Part shown: one piece after another, positions 27,052-35,806 of the stretch
How the letters are laid out: every line of letters begins with the position of its first letter
Position numbering within the stretch: the stretch's first letter is position 1
Source of the DNA: Mycolicibacterium moriokaense
Lineage (GTDB): Bacteria; Actinomycetota; Actinomycetes; Mycobacteriales; Mycobacteriaceae
Length of the DNA stretch: 64,000 nucleotides
Assembly: GCF_010726085.1 (NCBI RefSeq)
Contig: NZ_AP022560.1
Coordinates: forward strand, 6,138,001 to 6,202,000
Reading direction: 5' to 3'
Notes under the pieces: model-generated
The model's database searches: none
What the model was told of the DNA's origin: nothing
What the model saw: only the letters and a program-made list of their open reading frames with translations
Position numbers and translations under genes: made by a program

Positions 27052-29577
27052 ATGCCGAAGCCGGCGCCCGAGCATGCGGCCGAAATTCCGCCGCCCGCGC
27101 GTGACGCCGTCGCGGCGCTGACCGCTGCACCGGGCGACCCGGTGAAGATGCTGGTGTCCGGCGGCATCGGCAGCGGTAAGAGTTCCGTGCTCGCCGCGGT
27201 GCGCGCCGTATTGCGGACCGCGGGTGTGCCGGTGCTGACCCGACCGCCCCGCAGTGGAGACGATCCCAAAGCCGCCGTGGTGATCGACGACGTGCATCTG
27301 CTCGACGACGACGAGCTCGCGCAACTCGTCGACCTGGTCTCCGATCCGGCCTCCACGGTCGTCGTCGCGACCGAACCACTCGCACACCGTCCGGCGCTAC
27401 GTGCCCTGACCACCGCGATCGAACGCGAGAACCCCGTCGTCTCGGTCGGCGCGCTGAGCCCGGCCGACGTCACGCGTATCTGCACCGAAACCTTCGACGC
27501 CCCACCGACATCCGAGTTCGTCCGGGCACTCATGACGACTACGGCCGGGCTTCCCTTTCTTCTGCAGCCGGCGATCGCCGCCGCATCCTCCCGCGAAGGG
27601 GAAGCACGGGCCGCAGAGGCCGCCGGGTTCGCACTGATGGAGCGACTGCGCCGACTGGAGGAGCCGGTGCTCGACACCGTGCTTGTGATGTCGCTGAGTC
27701 CCGACCTCGGACCGGACGACGTCGCGGCGACGTTGCGGATCGAAGCCCGGAACGCGCAGACGCTGGTGGACAGCGCCCGCGCCAGCGGACTGCTCGAACC
27801 GTCACACAGCCCCACGTTCCTGCTTTCCGTGCACAGCTCCATCGCCCAGATCATCGGCGCGGCAAGGCATCACGACATCGAGATCGCGCTGCTCGTCTCG
27901 CAGATCGAATCATCAACGCTGTCAGCCGATCTCGCTCTGCGGCTGGCCGAACACGGCCTGCGTGACGACCGGCTGGCCAACGCGTTGGCGGAGCTCGCAG
28001 CCGAGAACCAGGACCGACCCGCAAGGGCGGCGAGGCTCTACCGTGCGGCCACGGATGCAGGGGCGACGAAGTTGAACTCGCGGCTGGCTGATGCGCTTGC
28101 CCTGACCGGTGACTGTACGGCCGCCGGCCGAATCGCCGATGATCTGCTCGGCTCGAACGACCCGGCCGAACGCGCGGCGGCGGTCCGCATCGCGGCCAGT
28201 ATCGCCGCGCACGACGGAAGTTCCGCGCAGGCCGCCGACTTGTTCCGTTGGCTCGGCCCCTATCCCGACGCATTCGTGAGCGCGGCCGGCGCCGTCGTCT
28301 CCCTCGCCGTCGGGGACCTGCCGACGGCGCGCGCGGTGCTCAGCGTCGAGAACGCCGGCCCGCCGACGTCGACCTCACGCGCCGCCCGCAACCTCGCCGA
28401 GGGTCTGCTGTTGTCCCTCGAGGTGCCATATCCCGCGGCCGTCGCTCGGCTCGGCCAGGCGATCGTCGCCGACCCCCAGCCGACCGGGGTGGCGCCCGAT
28501 ACGTCCGCTGCACTCGTCACGCTCGCCGCACTGCACGGCGGCGACCCGGTGCGCGCCCGCAGCGTGATCGGCCGCGCCGTGCGTGCCGCGCCACACGACG
28601 ACCCGGAGAGTGTGGCGTTCGTCGCGCGCAGGCACCGACTGCTCCTCGGCTGGGTGAAGATGCTCGACGGCCAACTGCCGCCGGCAACCGCCGATGTCAC
28701 GGCCGTGGCCGCCGACGGCCCGCTGCATCGGCGAGATGCGCTGTGGGCGGCGGCGCTGCAGACCGCGATCGCCCGCCGCAGCGGCGACACCGGTGCGGTG
28801 CAGAAGCATTGGTACACGGCGATGGAGGTGCTCGCCGAATATTCGATGGATCTCTTCTCGCTGCTGCCGCTGGGTGAGCTGTGGGTGGCCGCGGCCCGCA
28901 TGCGGCAGGTCGACCGACTGCAGCACACCCTCGACGAGGCGTTCGCCCTGCTCGAGTCGCTCGGTAAGCCGCTGCTGTGGTCGGTGCCGCTGCACTGGGC
29001 GGGTGTGCACGCGGGGATCCTGGCCAATTCCCCCGAGGCGGTGGCGCCGCACGGTCAGGCGCTGACCGCAGCGGCCGGCCAGAGCGCATTCGCCAAGGCG
29101 CTGGCACAGGCGGGCCGCACCTGGCTGCGGGTGCTCGCCAATCACGTCGACACCGACGAAGTCAGCGCGGCGGCGCGGACGCTGTCGCAGTTCGGCCTCA
29201 CCTGGGACGCCACCCGGCTGGCCAGTCAGGCCGCACTGCAGACTCCCGACGGACGGGTGTCCGGGGCGATGCTGCAACTCGCACGCGACCTCAAACAGAC
29301 CAGTCTGGTTGACGCCGCGCCGGACGTCGACGCGTCCACAGCGGGCGACGCACCTCCGGGTCCCACCCGGCCGGCCTCGACGCGACTGTCCGACCGGGAG
29401 CGCGAGGTCGCCGAACTGTTGCTCCTCGGCATGCCGTACCGCGACATCGGCACGCAGTTGTTCATTTCGGCAAAGACCGTCGAGCATCACGTCGCGCGGA
29501 TTCGCAGACGGTTGGGCGCTGAATCGCGCTCGGAGATGCTGTCAATGCTGCGCGCGATGCTCAGCCCGCGGAACTGA
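27052..29577 (+). CDS. iniR: IniR-type AAA/LuxR transcriptional regulator
   Basis: An 841-residue regulator of the STAND/LuxR (MalT-like) kind, matching M. tuberculosis Rv0339c (IniR) in size and position. The ATPase has Walker A SGGIGSGKSS near residue 37 and Walker B AVVIDDVHLLDDDE near 77. The middle 500 residues are helical repeats, probably TPR-like, for ligand sensing. The C-terminal LuxR helix-turn-helix is LSDREREVAELLLLGMPYRD, then SAKTVEHHVARIRRRLGAES (about 778-830). IniR is reported to activate iniBAC in response to trehalose or cell-wall damage. It is co-transcribed with the Hsp70-like gene and divergent from the iniB cluster. Confidence 0.88.
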   Translation: MPKPAPEHAAEIPPPARDAVAALTAAPGDPVKMLVSGGIGSGKSSVLAAVRAVLRTAGVPVLTRPPRSGDDPKAAVVIDDVHLLDDDELAQLVDLVSDPASTVVVATEPLAHRPALRALTTAIERENPVVSVGALSPADVTRICTETFDAPPTSEFVRALMTTTAGLPFLLQPAIAAASSREGEARAAEAAGFALMERLRRLEEPVLDTVLVMSLSPDLGPDDVAATLRIEARNAQTLVDSARASGLLEPSHSPTFLLSVHSSIAQIIGAARHHDIEIALLVSQIESSTLSADLALRLAEHGLRDDRLANALAELAAENQDRPARAARLYRAATDAGATKLNSRLADALALTGDCTAAGRIADDLLGSNDPAERAAAVRIAASIAAHDGSSAQAADLFRWLGPYPDAFVSAAGAVVSLAVGDLPTARAVLSVENAGPPTSTSRAARNLAEGLLLSLEVPYPAAVARLGQAIVADPQPTGVAPDTSAALVTLAALHGGDPVRARSVIGRAVRAAPHDDPESVAFVARRHRLLLGWVKMLDGQLPPATADVTAVAADGPLHRRDALWAAALQTAIARRSGDTGAVQKHWYTAMEVLAEYSMDLFSLLPLGELWVAAARMRQVDRLQHTLDEAFALLESLGKPLLWSVPLHWAGVHAGILANSPEAVAPHGQALTAAAGQSAFAKALAQAGRTWLRVLANHVDTDEVSAAARTLSQFGLTWDATRLASQAALQTPDGRVSGAMLQLARDLKQTSLVDAAPDVDASTAGDAPPGPTRPASTRLSDREREVAELLLLGMPYRDIGTQLFISAKTVEHHVARIRRRLGAESRSEMLSMLRAMLSPRN

Positions 29578-29655
29578 GGCCTCGGGCCTAGTTAGGTAAG
29601 CCTGCGTAGCGCGCTTTCCTGCGAAGGTGCAACTATGAGCAGGCACTGTGCGTAA

Positions 29656-29696
29656 GTTACTGACGGGTAACATAGGCGAAGTTACCCTTGAGTAAC
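29656..29696. promoter_or_regulatory. Tandem GTTAC-N6-GTAAC operators before the Fe-S reductase
   Basis: Two copies of the same inverted repeat, 29656-29671 and 29681-29696, with starts 25 bases apart. The second extends to AAGTTAC-N6-GTAACTT. The geometry fits a TetR-type dimer binding twice; the regulator is not identified. Confidence 0.55.
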
Positions 29697-29716
29697 TTGG
29701 AACGGGAGGGCGTGCG

Positions 29717-32662
29717 ATGGAAACCCAGATGCTGATCAGGATCGTCGTAGTGGTCCTGATGGTCGCGGTCGTGGGTGTGTTCGCCCTGAAGCGCGTCCTG
29801 TTCCTGACGAACCTCATCCGCTCAGGCGCGAAGACGAGCGTCGAGAACAACCGCAAGGACAACCTCGGCAAGCGCATCACCACGCAGATCGAGGAGGTCT
29901 TCGGGCAAACCCGACTGCTCCGTTGGTCGATCCCCGGCATCGCCCACTTCTTCACGATGTGGGGCTTCTTCATCCTCGCCACGGTCTACCTCGAGGCGTT
30001 CGGTCAGGTAGTCGACCACGACTTCCACATCCCGTTGATCGGCCGGTGGGACGCCCTCGGCTTCCTGCAGGACTTCTTCGCCGTCGCGGTGCTGCTCGGC
30101 ATCATCACGTTCGCGATCATCCGCATCGTCCGCGAGCCCAAGAAGCACGGCCGCGACTCCCGCTTCTACGGCTCCCACACCGGCGGCGCCTGGCTGATCC
30201 TCTTCATGATCTTCAACGTCATCTGGACCTACGCCCTGGTCCGCGGCGCCGGTGCCAACACCCACGCCCTGCCCTACGGCAACGGCGCGTTCTTCTCGCA
30301 GTTCATGGGCTGGGTGCTGCATCCGCTCGGCGAGACCGCCAACGAGTGGATCGAGACGCTGGCACTGATCGGCCACATCGCCGTCATGCTGATCTTCCTG
30401 CTGATCGTGCTGCACTCCAAGCACCTGCACATCGGTCTGGCGCCGGTCAACGTCACCTTCAAGCGCATGCCCAACGCACTGGGACCGCTGCTGCCCGTCG
30501 AGTACAACGGCGAGCGCATCGACTTCGAGGATCCCGCCGAGGACGCGATCCTGGGCCGCGGCAAGATCGAGGACTTCACCTGGAAGGCCTACCTGGACTT
30601 CACGACCTGTACCGAGTGCGGGCGGTGCCAGTCGCAGTGCCCCGCGTGGAACACCGGAAAGCCGCTGTCTCCCAAGCTCGTGATCATGAACCTGCGCGAT
30701 CACCTGTTCGCCAAGGCGCCCTACATCCTCGGTGAGAAGGAACGGCCGCTGGAGAACACCCCCGAAGGTGGGCTCGGCGAAGAACTCCGCGGGGAGAAGC
30801 ACGACGAGGAACACCACGTGCCCGAGTCGGGCTTCGAGCGCATCCTGGGCTCGGGTCCGGAGCAGGCGACCCGCCCCCTGGTGGGCACCCTCGAACAGGG
30901 TGGCGTCATCGATCCGGACGTGTTGTGGTCGTGCACGACGTGCGGTGCGTGCGTCGAGCAGTGCCCGGTCGACATCGAACACATCGACCACATCGTCGAC
31001 ATGCGCCGCTATCAGGTGATGATGGAGTCGGAGTTCCCCGGCGAACTCGGCGTGCTGTTCAAAAACCTTGAGACCAAGGGCAATCCGTGGGGACAGAACG
31101 CCAAGGATCGCACCAACTGGATCGACGAGGTCGAATTCGACGTGCCGGTCTACGGCAAGGACGTCGAGTCGTTCGACGGCTACGAGTACCTGTTCTGGGT
31201 TGGGTGCGCAGGCGCCTACGAGGACCGGGCCAAGAAGACCACCAAGGCCGTCGCCGAACTGCTGGCGACCGCGGGCGTGAAGTATCTGGTGCTCGGCGAG
31301 GGTGAAACCTGTAACGGCGACTCGGCCCGCCGCTCCGGCAACGAGTTCCTCTTCCAGCAGTTGGCCGCCCAGAACGTCGAGACGCTCAACGAGCTCTTCG
31401 AGGGCGTCGAACGCGTGGACCGCAAGATCGTCGTCACCTGCCCGCACTGCTTCAACACGCTGGGCCGGGAGTATCCGCAAGTGGGCGGCAACTACACCGT
31501 GCTGCACCACACCCAGCTGCTGAACCGGCTGATCCGCGACAAGAAGCTGGTGCCGGTGAAGCCCGCGGACGGCGGAATCGACATCACCTACCACGACCCC
31601 TGCTACCTCGGTCGGCACAACAAGGTCTACGAGGCGCCGCGTGAGCTCATCGGCGCATCCGGGGCGAAGCTGACGGAGATGCCGCGCCACGCGGACCGCG
31701 GCCTGTGCTGCGGCGCCGGCGGCGCGCGGATGTGGATGGAAGAGCACATCGGCAAGCGCGTCAACGTCGAACGCACCGAAGAGGCGATGGACACCGCGTC
31801 GACGATCGCCACCGGCTGCCCGTTCTGCCGCGTGATGATCACCGACGGCGTCGACGACGTCGCAGCGGCCAACGATGTGCCGAAGGCCGAAGTGATGGAC
31901 GTGGCGCAGCTGCTGCTGGGCTCGATCGACAAGAGCTCGGTCACGCTGCCCGAGAAGGGAACCGCGGCCAAGGAGGCCGAGGAGCGCGCCGCGCGCATCG
32001 CGGCGTCCGCCCCCACCGAAGAGGCGGCACCGGCCGAGGCCGAGGAGGCCAAACCGGAACCGGCGGCGCCGGCGGCTTCTGCCGCGCCCGCTGACACGAA
32101 GCCCGTGACGGGCCTCGGCATCGCAGGTGGGGCGAAGCGCCCAGGAGCCAAGAAGGCCGCCCCTGCCGCCGCGGCCCCCACCGCCGAAGCCCCGGCGAAG
32201 GCGGAGCCCGAGGTCAAGGGCCTCGGCATCGCTACGGGCGCCAAGCGTCCGGGTGCGAAAAAGGCGGCAGCCGCACCCGCAGCCGAGCCGGAAGCCGAGG
32301 TCAAGGGTCTCGGCATCGCGGCGGGTGCGCGGCGTCCCGGCGCCAAGAAGGCGGCACCTGCCGCGGCGGCACCGGCGGCTGCACCCGAGGCCAAGGCCGA
32401 ACCGGAAGCGCCCGAACCGGAAGCGCCCGCGAAGCCAGAACCCGAGGTCAAGGGCCTCGGCATCGCACCCGGTGCGCGCCGTCCCGGCGCCAAGAAGGCG
32501 GCGCCGACGGCGGCCGCACCGAAGCCCGCGGACTCGGAACCACAGCCTGCCGCGGCCGAACCGGAGCCCGAGCCCGCGGGTGACAGCAACAGCGAAAAGG
32601 CCGCTCCTCCGGTCAAAGGCCTAGGTATCGCCAAGGGTGCCCGGCCGCCTGGCAAACACTGA
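29717..32662 (+). CDS. Membrane iron-sulfur heterodisulfide-reductase-like protein (Rv0338c type)
   Basis: A 981-residue protein. The N-terminal 230 residues hold several membrane helices with a cytochrome b/NarI-like layout (FFTMWGFFILATVYLEAFGQ). Two 4Fe-4S motifs follow: CTECGRCQSQCP near 297 and CTTCGACVEQCP near 406. Then come two CCG-type domains (GEGETCNGDSARRSG, TCPHCFNTLGREYP, HDPCYLGRHNKVYE, GLCCGAGGARMWME) as in HdrB/GlpC. Rv0338c is described as an essential iron-sulfur reductase, possibly passing electrons from acyl-CoA oxidation. The C-terminal 230 residues are Ala/Pro/Lys-rich with five GLGIA...RPG repeats. GGGAGG precedes the ATG. Confidence 0.9.
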   Translation: METQMLIRIVVVVLMVAVVGVFALKRVLFLTNLIRSGAKTSVENNRKDNLGKRITTQIEEVFGQTRLLRWSIPGIAHFFTMWGFFILATVYLEAFGQVVDHDFHIPLIGRWDALGFLQDFFAVAVLLGIITFAIIRIVREPKKHGRDSRFYGSHTGGAWLILFMIFNVIWTYALVRGAGANTHALPYGNGAFFSQFMGWVLHPLGETANEWIETLALIGHIAVMLIFLLIVLHSKHLHIGLAPVNVTFKRMPNALGPLLPVEYNGERIDFEDPAEDAILGRGKIEDFTWKAYLDFTTCTECGRCQSQCPAWNTGKPLSPKLVIMNLRDHLFAKAPYILGEKERPLENTPEGGLGEELRGEKHDEEHHVPESGFERILGSGPEQATRPLVGTLEQGGVIDPDVLWSCTTCGACVEQCPVDIEHIDHIVDMRRYQVMMESEFPGELGVLFKNLETKGNPWGQNAKDRTNWIDEVEFDVPVYGKDVESFDGYEYLFWVGCAGAYEDRAKKTTKAVAELLATAGVKYLVLGEGETCNGDSARRSGNEFLFQQLAAQNVETLNELFEGVERVDRKIVVTCPHCFNTLGREYPQVGGNYTVLHHTQLLNRLIRDKKLVPVKPADGGIDITYHDPCYLGRHNKVYEAPRELIGASGAKLTEMPRHADRGLCCGAGGARMWMEEHIGKRVNVERTEEAMDTASTIATGCPFCRVMITDGVDDVAAANDVPKAEVMDVAQLLLGSIDKSSVTLPEKGTAAKEAEERAARIAASAPTEEAAPAEAEEAKPEPAAPAASAAPADTKPVTGLGIAGGAKRPGAKKAAPAAAAPTAEAPAKAEPEVKGLGIATGAKRPGAKKAAAAPAAEPEAEVKGLGIAAGARRPGAKKAAPAAAAPAAAPEAKAEPEAPEPEAPAKPEPEVKGLGIAPGARRPGAKKAAPTAAAPKPADSEPQPAAAEPEPEPAGDSNSEKAAPPVKGLGIAKGARPPGKH

Positions 32663-32700
32663 ACCGGGTTTTTCGATATTTGCTGGACGGTAATGAGACC

Positions 32701-33975
32701 ATGGTGGGTGTGACGACGCACCACGTGCCCCTGCATAACGCGGGCCATCACCCGCGCCAGCGCACGTTCACGCAGTCATCCAAGCTGCAGGACGTTCTCT
32801 ACGAGATCCGCGGACCGGTACACGAGCACGCGTCGCGACTGGAGGCCGAGGGCCACCGCATCCTCAAGCTGAACATCGGCAACCCGGCCCCGTTCGGGTT
32901 CGAGGCGCCCGACGTCATCATGCGCGACATGATCCAGGCGCTGCCGTATGCGCAGGGTTACTCCGATTCCAAGGGCATCCAACCCGCCCGGCGCGCGGTC
33001 TTCACCCGCTACGAGCTGATCGAGAACTTTCCGAAGTTCGACATCGACGATGTGTACCTCGGCAACGGGGTCTCCGAGCTGATCACGATGACACTGCAGG
33101 CGCTGCTGGACAACGGCGACCAGGTGCTCATCCCGGCGCCGGACTATCCGCTGTGGACCGCGTCGACCTCGCTGGCCGGCGGCACGCCGGTGCACTACCT
33201 GTGCGACGAGACCCAAGGCTGGCAGCCCGACATCGCCGATCTGGAAGCCAAGATCACCGACCGCACCAAGGCGCTGGTGGTGATCAATCCGAACAACCCG
33301 ACCGGTGCGGTGTACAGCGCCGAAATCCTCGAGCAGATGGTCGAATTGGCGCGCAAGCATCAACTGCTGCTGCTCGCCGACGAGATCTACGACAAGATTC
33401 TCTACGACGACGCTCAGCACATCTGCCTGGCCACGCTGGCGCCGGATCTGCTCACGCTGACGTTCAACGGTTTGTCCAAGGCGTATCGCGTGGCCGGATA
33501 CCGCTCGGGCTGGCTGGTGATCACCGGCCCCAAGGAACATGCGGCCAGTTTCCTCGAGGGCATCAGCCTGTTGGCCAACATGCGGCTGTGCCCGAATGTG
33601 CCTGCGCAGTACGCGATTCAGGTTGCGCTGGGCGGATATCAGAGCATCGAGGACCTGGTGTTGCCTGGCGGACGCCTGCTCGAACAGCGCGACGTCGCAT
33701 GGTCGAAGCTCAACGAGATCCCCGGGGTCTCGTGCGTGAAACCCCAAGGCGCGCTTTATGCATTCCCTCGGCTGGACCCCGAGGTGTACGACATCGTCGA
33801 CGATGAACAGCTGGTTCTCGACCTGCTGCTGCAGGAGAAGATCCTGGTCACCCAGGGCACCGGCTTCAACTGGCCGACACCCGATCATCTGCGCATCGTG
33901 ACGCTGCCGTGGGCTCGTGATCTGGCCAACGCGATTGAGCGACTGGGCAACTTCCTGGTGAGCTACCGGCAGTAG
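32701..33975 (+). CDS. aspC: Aspartate/alanine aminotransferase (AspC/AlaA, Rv0337c type)
   Basis: A PLP-dependent class I aminotransferase of about 424 residues, nearly identical along its length to remembered Rv0337c. Marks are LNIGNPAPFGFEAPD, PYAQGYSDSKG, VYLGNGVSELITMTL, VVINPNNPTGAVYS, LLLADEIYDKILYD and the PLP-lysine segment NGLSKAYRVAGYRSGW. The C-terminal substrate Arg is in HLRIVTLPW. It transfers amino groups between alanine or aspartate and 2-oxoglutarate. ATG 32701 is preferred over TTG 32680, which also lacks a good ribosome site. It follows the iron-sulfur reductase by 38 bases. Confidence 0.93.
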   Translation: MVGVTTHHVPLHNAGHHPRQRTFTQSSKLQDVLYEIRGPVHEHASRLEAEGHRILKLNIGNPAPFGFEAPDVIMRDMIQALPYAQGYSDSKGIQPARRAVFTRYELIENFPKFDIDDVYLGNGVSELITMTLQALLDNGDQVLIPAPDYPLWTASTSLAGGTPVHYLCDETQGWQPDIADLEAKITDRTKALVVINPNNPTGAVYSAEILEQMVELARKHQLLLLADEIYDKILYDDAQHICLATLAPDLLTLTFNGLSKAYRVAGYRSGWLVITGPKEHAASFLEGISLLANMRLCPNVPAQYAIQVALGGYQSIEDLVLPGGRLLEQRDVAWSKLNEIPGVSCVKPQGALYAFPRLDPEVYDIVDDEQLVLDLLLQEKILVTQGTGFNWPTPDHLRIVTLPWARDLANAIERLGNFLVSYRQ

Positions 33976-33982
33976 CCGGGCA

Positions 33983-34007
33983 GGTTTACCACCTACGGCG
34001 TCGGGTA
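33983..34007 (+). promoter_or_regulatory. SigF/SigB-type promoter upstream of CsbD-like operon
   Basis: GGTTT (33983-33987), fifteen bases, GGGTA (34003-34007) fits the mycobacterial SigF-class consensus GGTTT-N15-17-GGGTA. It lies about 155 bases before the ATG at 34164. Confidence 0.55.
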
Positions 34008-34163
34008 ACCACTGCCCTGCGGACGGAGCAACCGGTCCGCGATTTCACGGTCGGAATGTATCCATTTCGACTGGATGGAGCGCAGTCCAAATCAAGAAAC
34101 ATGGCGCGGGTTACTGCGCATACCGCCGCTTCATGCGGCGTCGACCCGCCAGGAAAGGGCCAG

Positions 34164-34721
34164 ATGACTGAGCACAAGAAGGCCGACGAAGCCCGCAAGG
34201 GACTACTCGACTCCGTGAAGGGAAAGGTCAAGGAAGTCGCCGGCGCGGTGACCGGCAACGATTCGTTGACCGCGGAGGGCCAGCTTGAACAGGCGCAGGC
34301 CAAGGAGCGCAAAGAGGCCAACAACGTCGAGGCTGTCGCCGACGCCGAGGCCGCCAAGGCCCGGGAGCAGGCAGCCGACGCCAGGGCCGAAAGCGCACAG
34401 GCCAGAGCTGCGGTGAACGCGAAAACCGCCGCGGCGGAGAGGTCAGCGCATCACCAGCAGGAAAGCCTGAAGCACGCAGCGGAGAAGTCCGAGCAGCAGC
34501 GGGCTGCCCGCGAGAAGACCCAGGCCGAGCTCGATGCACACGCCAACATCGCACAGGCCAAAGCGGAGGAGCGTGAAGACGTCGAGTCCGCTGCTGAAGA
34601 AGTGACCGATGCAGTCGATGACCATCTTTCCACGACGCGAGCCGCGTCGACCGCGAAGGCCGAGGCTGACCGCATCAGACGGCAAGCTGACCAGATGACC
34701 AACCAAGCCGACCTGCCCTGA
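34164..34721 (+). CDS. CsbD-like stress protein with coiled-coil extension
   Basis: A 185-residue, highly charged, Ala-rich helical protein. The first 50 residues (KGLLDSVKGKVKEVAGAVTG, then NDSLTAEGQLEQAQAKERKE) match the CsbD domain, a general-stress domain. The rest is a predicted long helix (AEAAKAREQAADARAESAQA) without hydrophobic segments. ATG 34164 is chosen because AGGAAAGGG precedes it and the CsbD homology begins there. A SigF-type promoter lies upstream and a second helical gene follows 26 bases after its stop, so the two are probably one stress operon. Confidence 0.8.
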   Translation: MTEHKKADEARKGLLDSVKGKVKEVAGAVTGNDSLTAEGQLEQAQAKERKEANNVEAVADAEAAKAREQAADARAESAQARAAVNAKTAAAERSAHHQQESLKHAAEKSEQQRAAREKTQAELDAHANIAQAKAEEREDVESAAEEVTDAVDDHLSTTRAASTAKAEADRIRRQADQMTNQADLP

Positions 34722-34747
34722 GCGCCGGCACACTTACAGGAGTTTGA

Positions 34748-35422
34748 ATGAATATCGTCGAGGCCCCACTGGCCGTCTTGCGCCTTCAATACCGAATCGC
34801 ACGATTCCCTCTCGAGTTGATCGAGCAGCATGTCTTCAGCCGCATGGACTCGGAGGCACCCGCGCGCTTGTTTTACGAACGGTCGTTCGGCCTGCTTGAT
34901 TCCACGGTCGGGAATGCGTTGGGCGACAAGGAACTTGCAGATAGAGGCACTGTGCTCGCCCAACGCAGCGATGCGCTCGGCCGAGCAGCGCGGCTGGATG
35001 CGGCCGCCGATCGGGCCCAGCAGCAATCACGCGCCGGCCTGAAGGCCACGAGCAACAAGGCCAGCAAAGAGCAACAGGACGCACGCGCCACCGCGCAGGA
35101 CAAGATCGATGACGCCCGCGCCTCGGCCGATGAGCAGAAGCGCGAGGCGTCGGTGGCGAGCGCCCAGCGCACCGCCGCCGCGAAGAAGCAGGCCGACGAA
35201 GTTGCGGCACAGCGCACCAAGGCGGCGGAAGCGGCAAAGCGCGAGGAGCACGCCAAGATTGGTGCCAACGAGCAGGCGGCGGCCAAGGCCGCGGCGTCGA
35301 AGCTCGAGGATGCGGCCGAGGAGCGCGCAGAGGCCGATGCCAAGCGCGCGCAGGCCGATCAGATCGAGGATCTGGCCGACGCCGAGAAGCGCAAGCGCCA
35401 GACCTCGCCTCAAGGCGGGTAG
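34748..35422 (+). CDS. Ala/Lys/Glu-rich coiled-coil protein
   Basis: A 224-residue protein of unknown function. The N-terminal 60 residues look folded (LAVLRLQYRIARFPLELIEQ, ARLFYERSFGLLDSTVGNAL). From about residue 70 onward the chain is a continuous charged helix (ADEQKREASVASAQRTAAAK). The pattern resembles the C-terminal part of the preceding CsbD-like protein. AGGAG lies before the ATG. Co-transcription with the CsbD-like gene under a SigF-type promoter suggests a stationary-phase or stress role. Confidence 0.72.
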   Translation: MNIVEAPLAVLRLQYRIARFPLELIEQHVFSRMDSEAPARLFYERSFGLLDSTVGNALGDKELADRGTVLAQRSDALGRAARLDAAADRAQQQSRAGLKATSNKASKEQQDARATAQDKIDDARASADEQKREASVASAQRTAAAKKQADEVAAQRTKAAEAAKREEHAKIGANEQAAAKAAASKLEDAAEERAEADAKRAQADQIEDLADAEKRKRQTSPQGG

Positions 35423-35737
35423 CGCAGGGGCGCCTCGACGAGCACCCGTCACGCTCCACGGCTTCCAGTCTGGATAGGCCGCTAGTTCCTGTCGACCCTT
35501 CGCATACAACTAGGCCGGGGGATGTTGATCATGGCCCAGCAGTCCGCCGGTGGCGGTGGTCGGCGCGCATGCCGAATCGTTGCCCGAAGTGAGAGCACGT
35601 CCAAACACTTCGCGACTAGCCGAACAACGAAGATACGCAACGCGTTTGCCACAGCGAGGCCCGGGTATCACACGGAGGCGTTCGCTTCCAGCCGAGGGAG
35701 TCCGTACCCGTACACCAACAACTCGAGGCGATAAAAC
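35423..35737. other. 315-base gap without a convincing gene
   Basis: The only items seen here are the SigF-type promoter at 35644-35668 and a GAGG ribosome-site-like sequence at 35725-35728, both belonging to the DUF4383 gene. A 70-codon frame at 35522-35734 has no family resemblance and is considered chance. Confidence 0.5.
35644..35668 (+). promoter_or_regulatory. SigF/SigB-type promoter upstream of DUF4383 gene
   Basis: GTTT (35644-35647), fifteen bases, GGGTAT (35663-35668): the full SigF-class -10 and the same spacing as the promoter at 33983. Confidence 0.55.
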
Positions 35738-35806
35738 ACGACTACAGCTCATCCAGCCCGCACCACCTTCGCGACACCAGTACAGAAGGCCGCCCTCGTT
35801 GTCGGC

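Noticed and set aside
29592..29603. TTAGGTAAGCCT, resembling half of an IdeR iron box
   Set aside because: The right half (GCGTAGC) has no match to the consensus, so an iron box is not supported.
29822..31747. Minus-strand reading frame of 641 codons
   Set aside because: Antisense to the iron-sulfur reductase, whose Fe-S motifs prove the plus frame.
35522..35734. 70-codon plus-strand frame before the DUF4383 gene
   Set aside because: No family, no good ribosome site, and a SigF-type promoter lies inside it.
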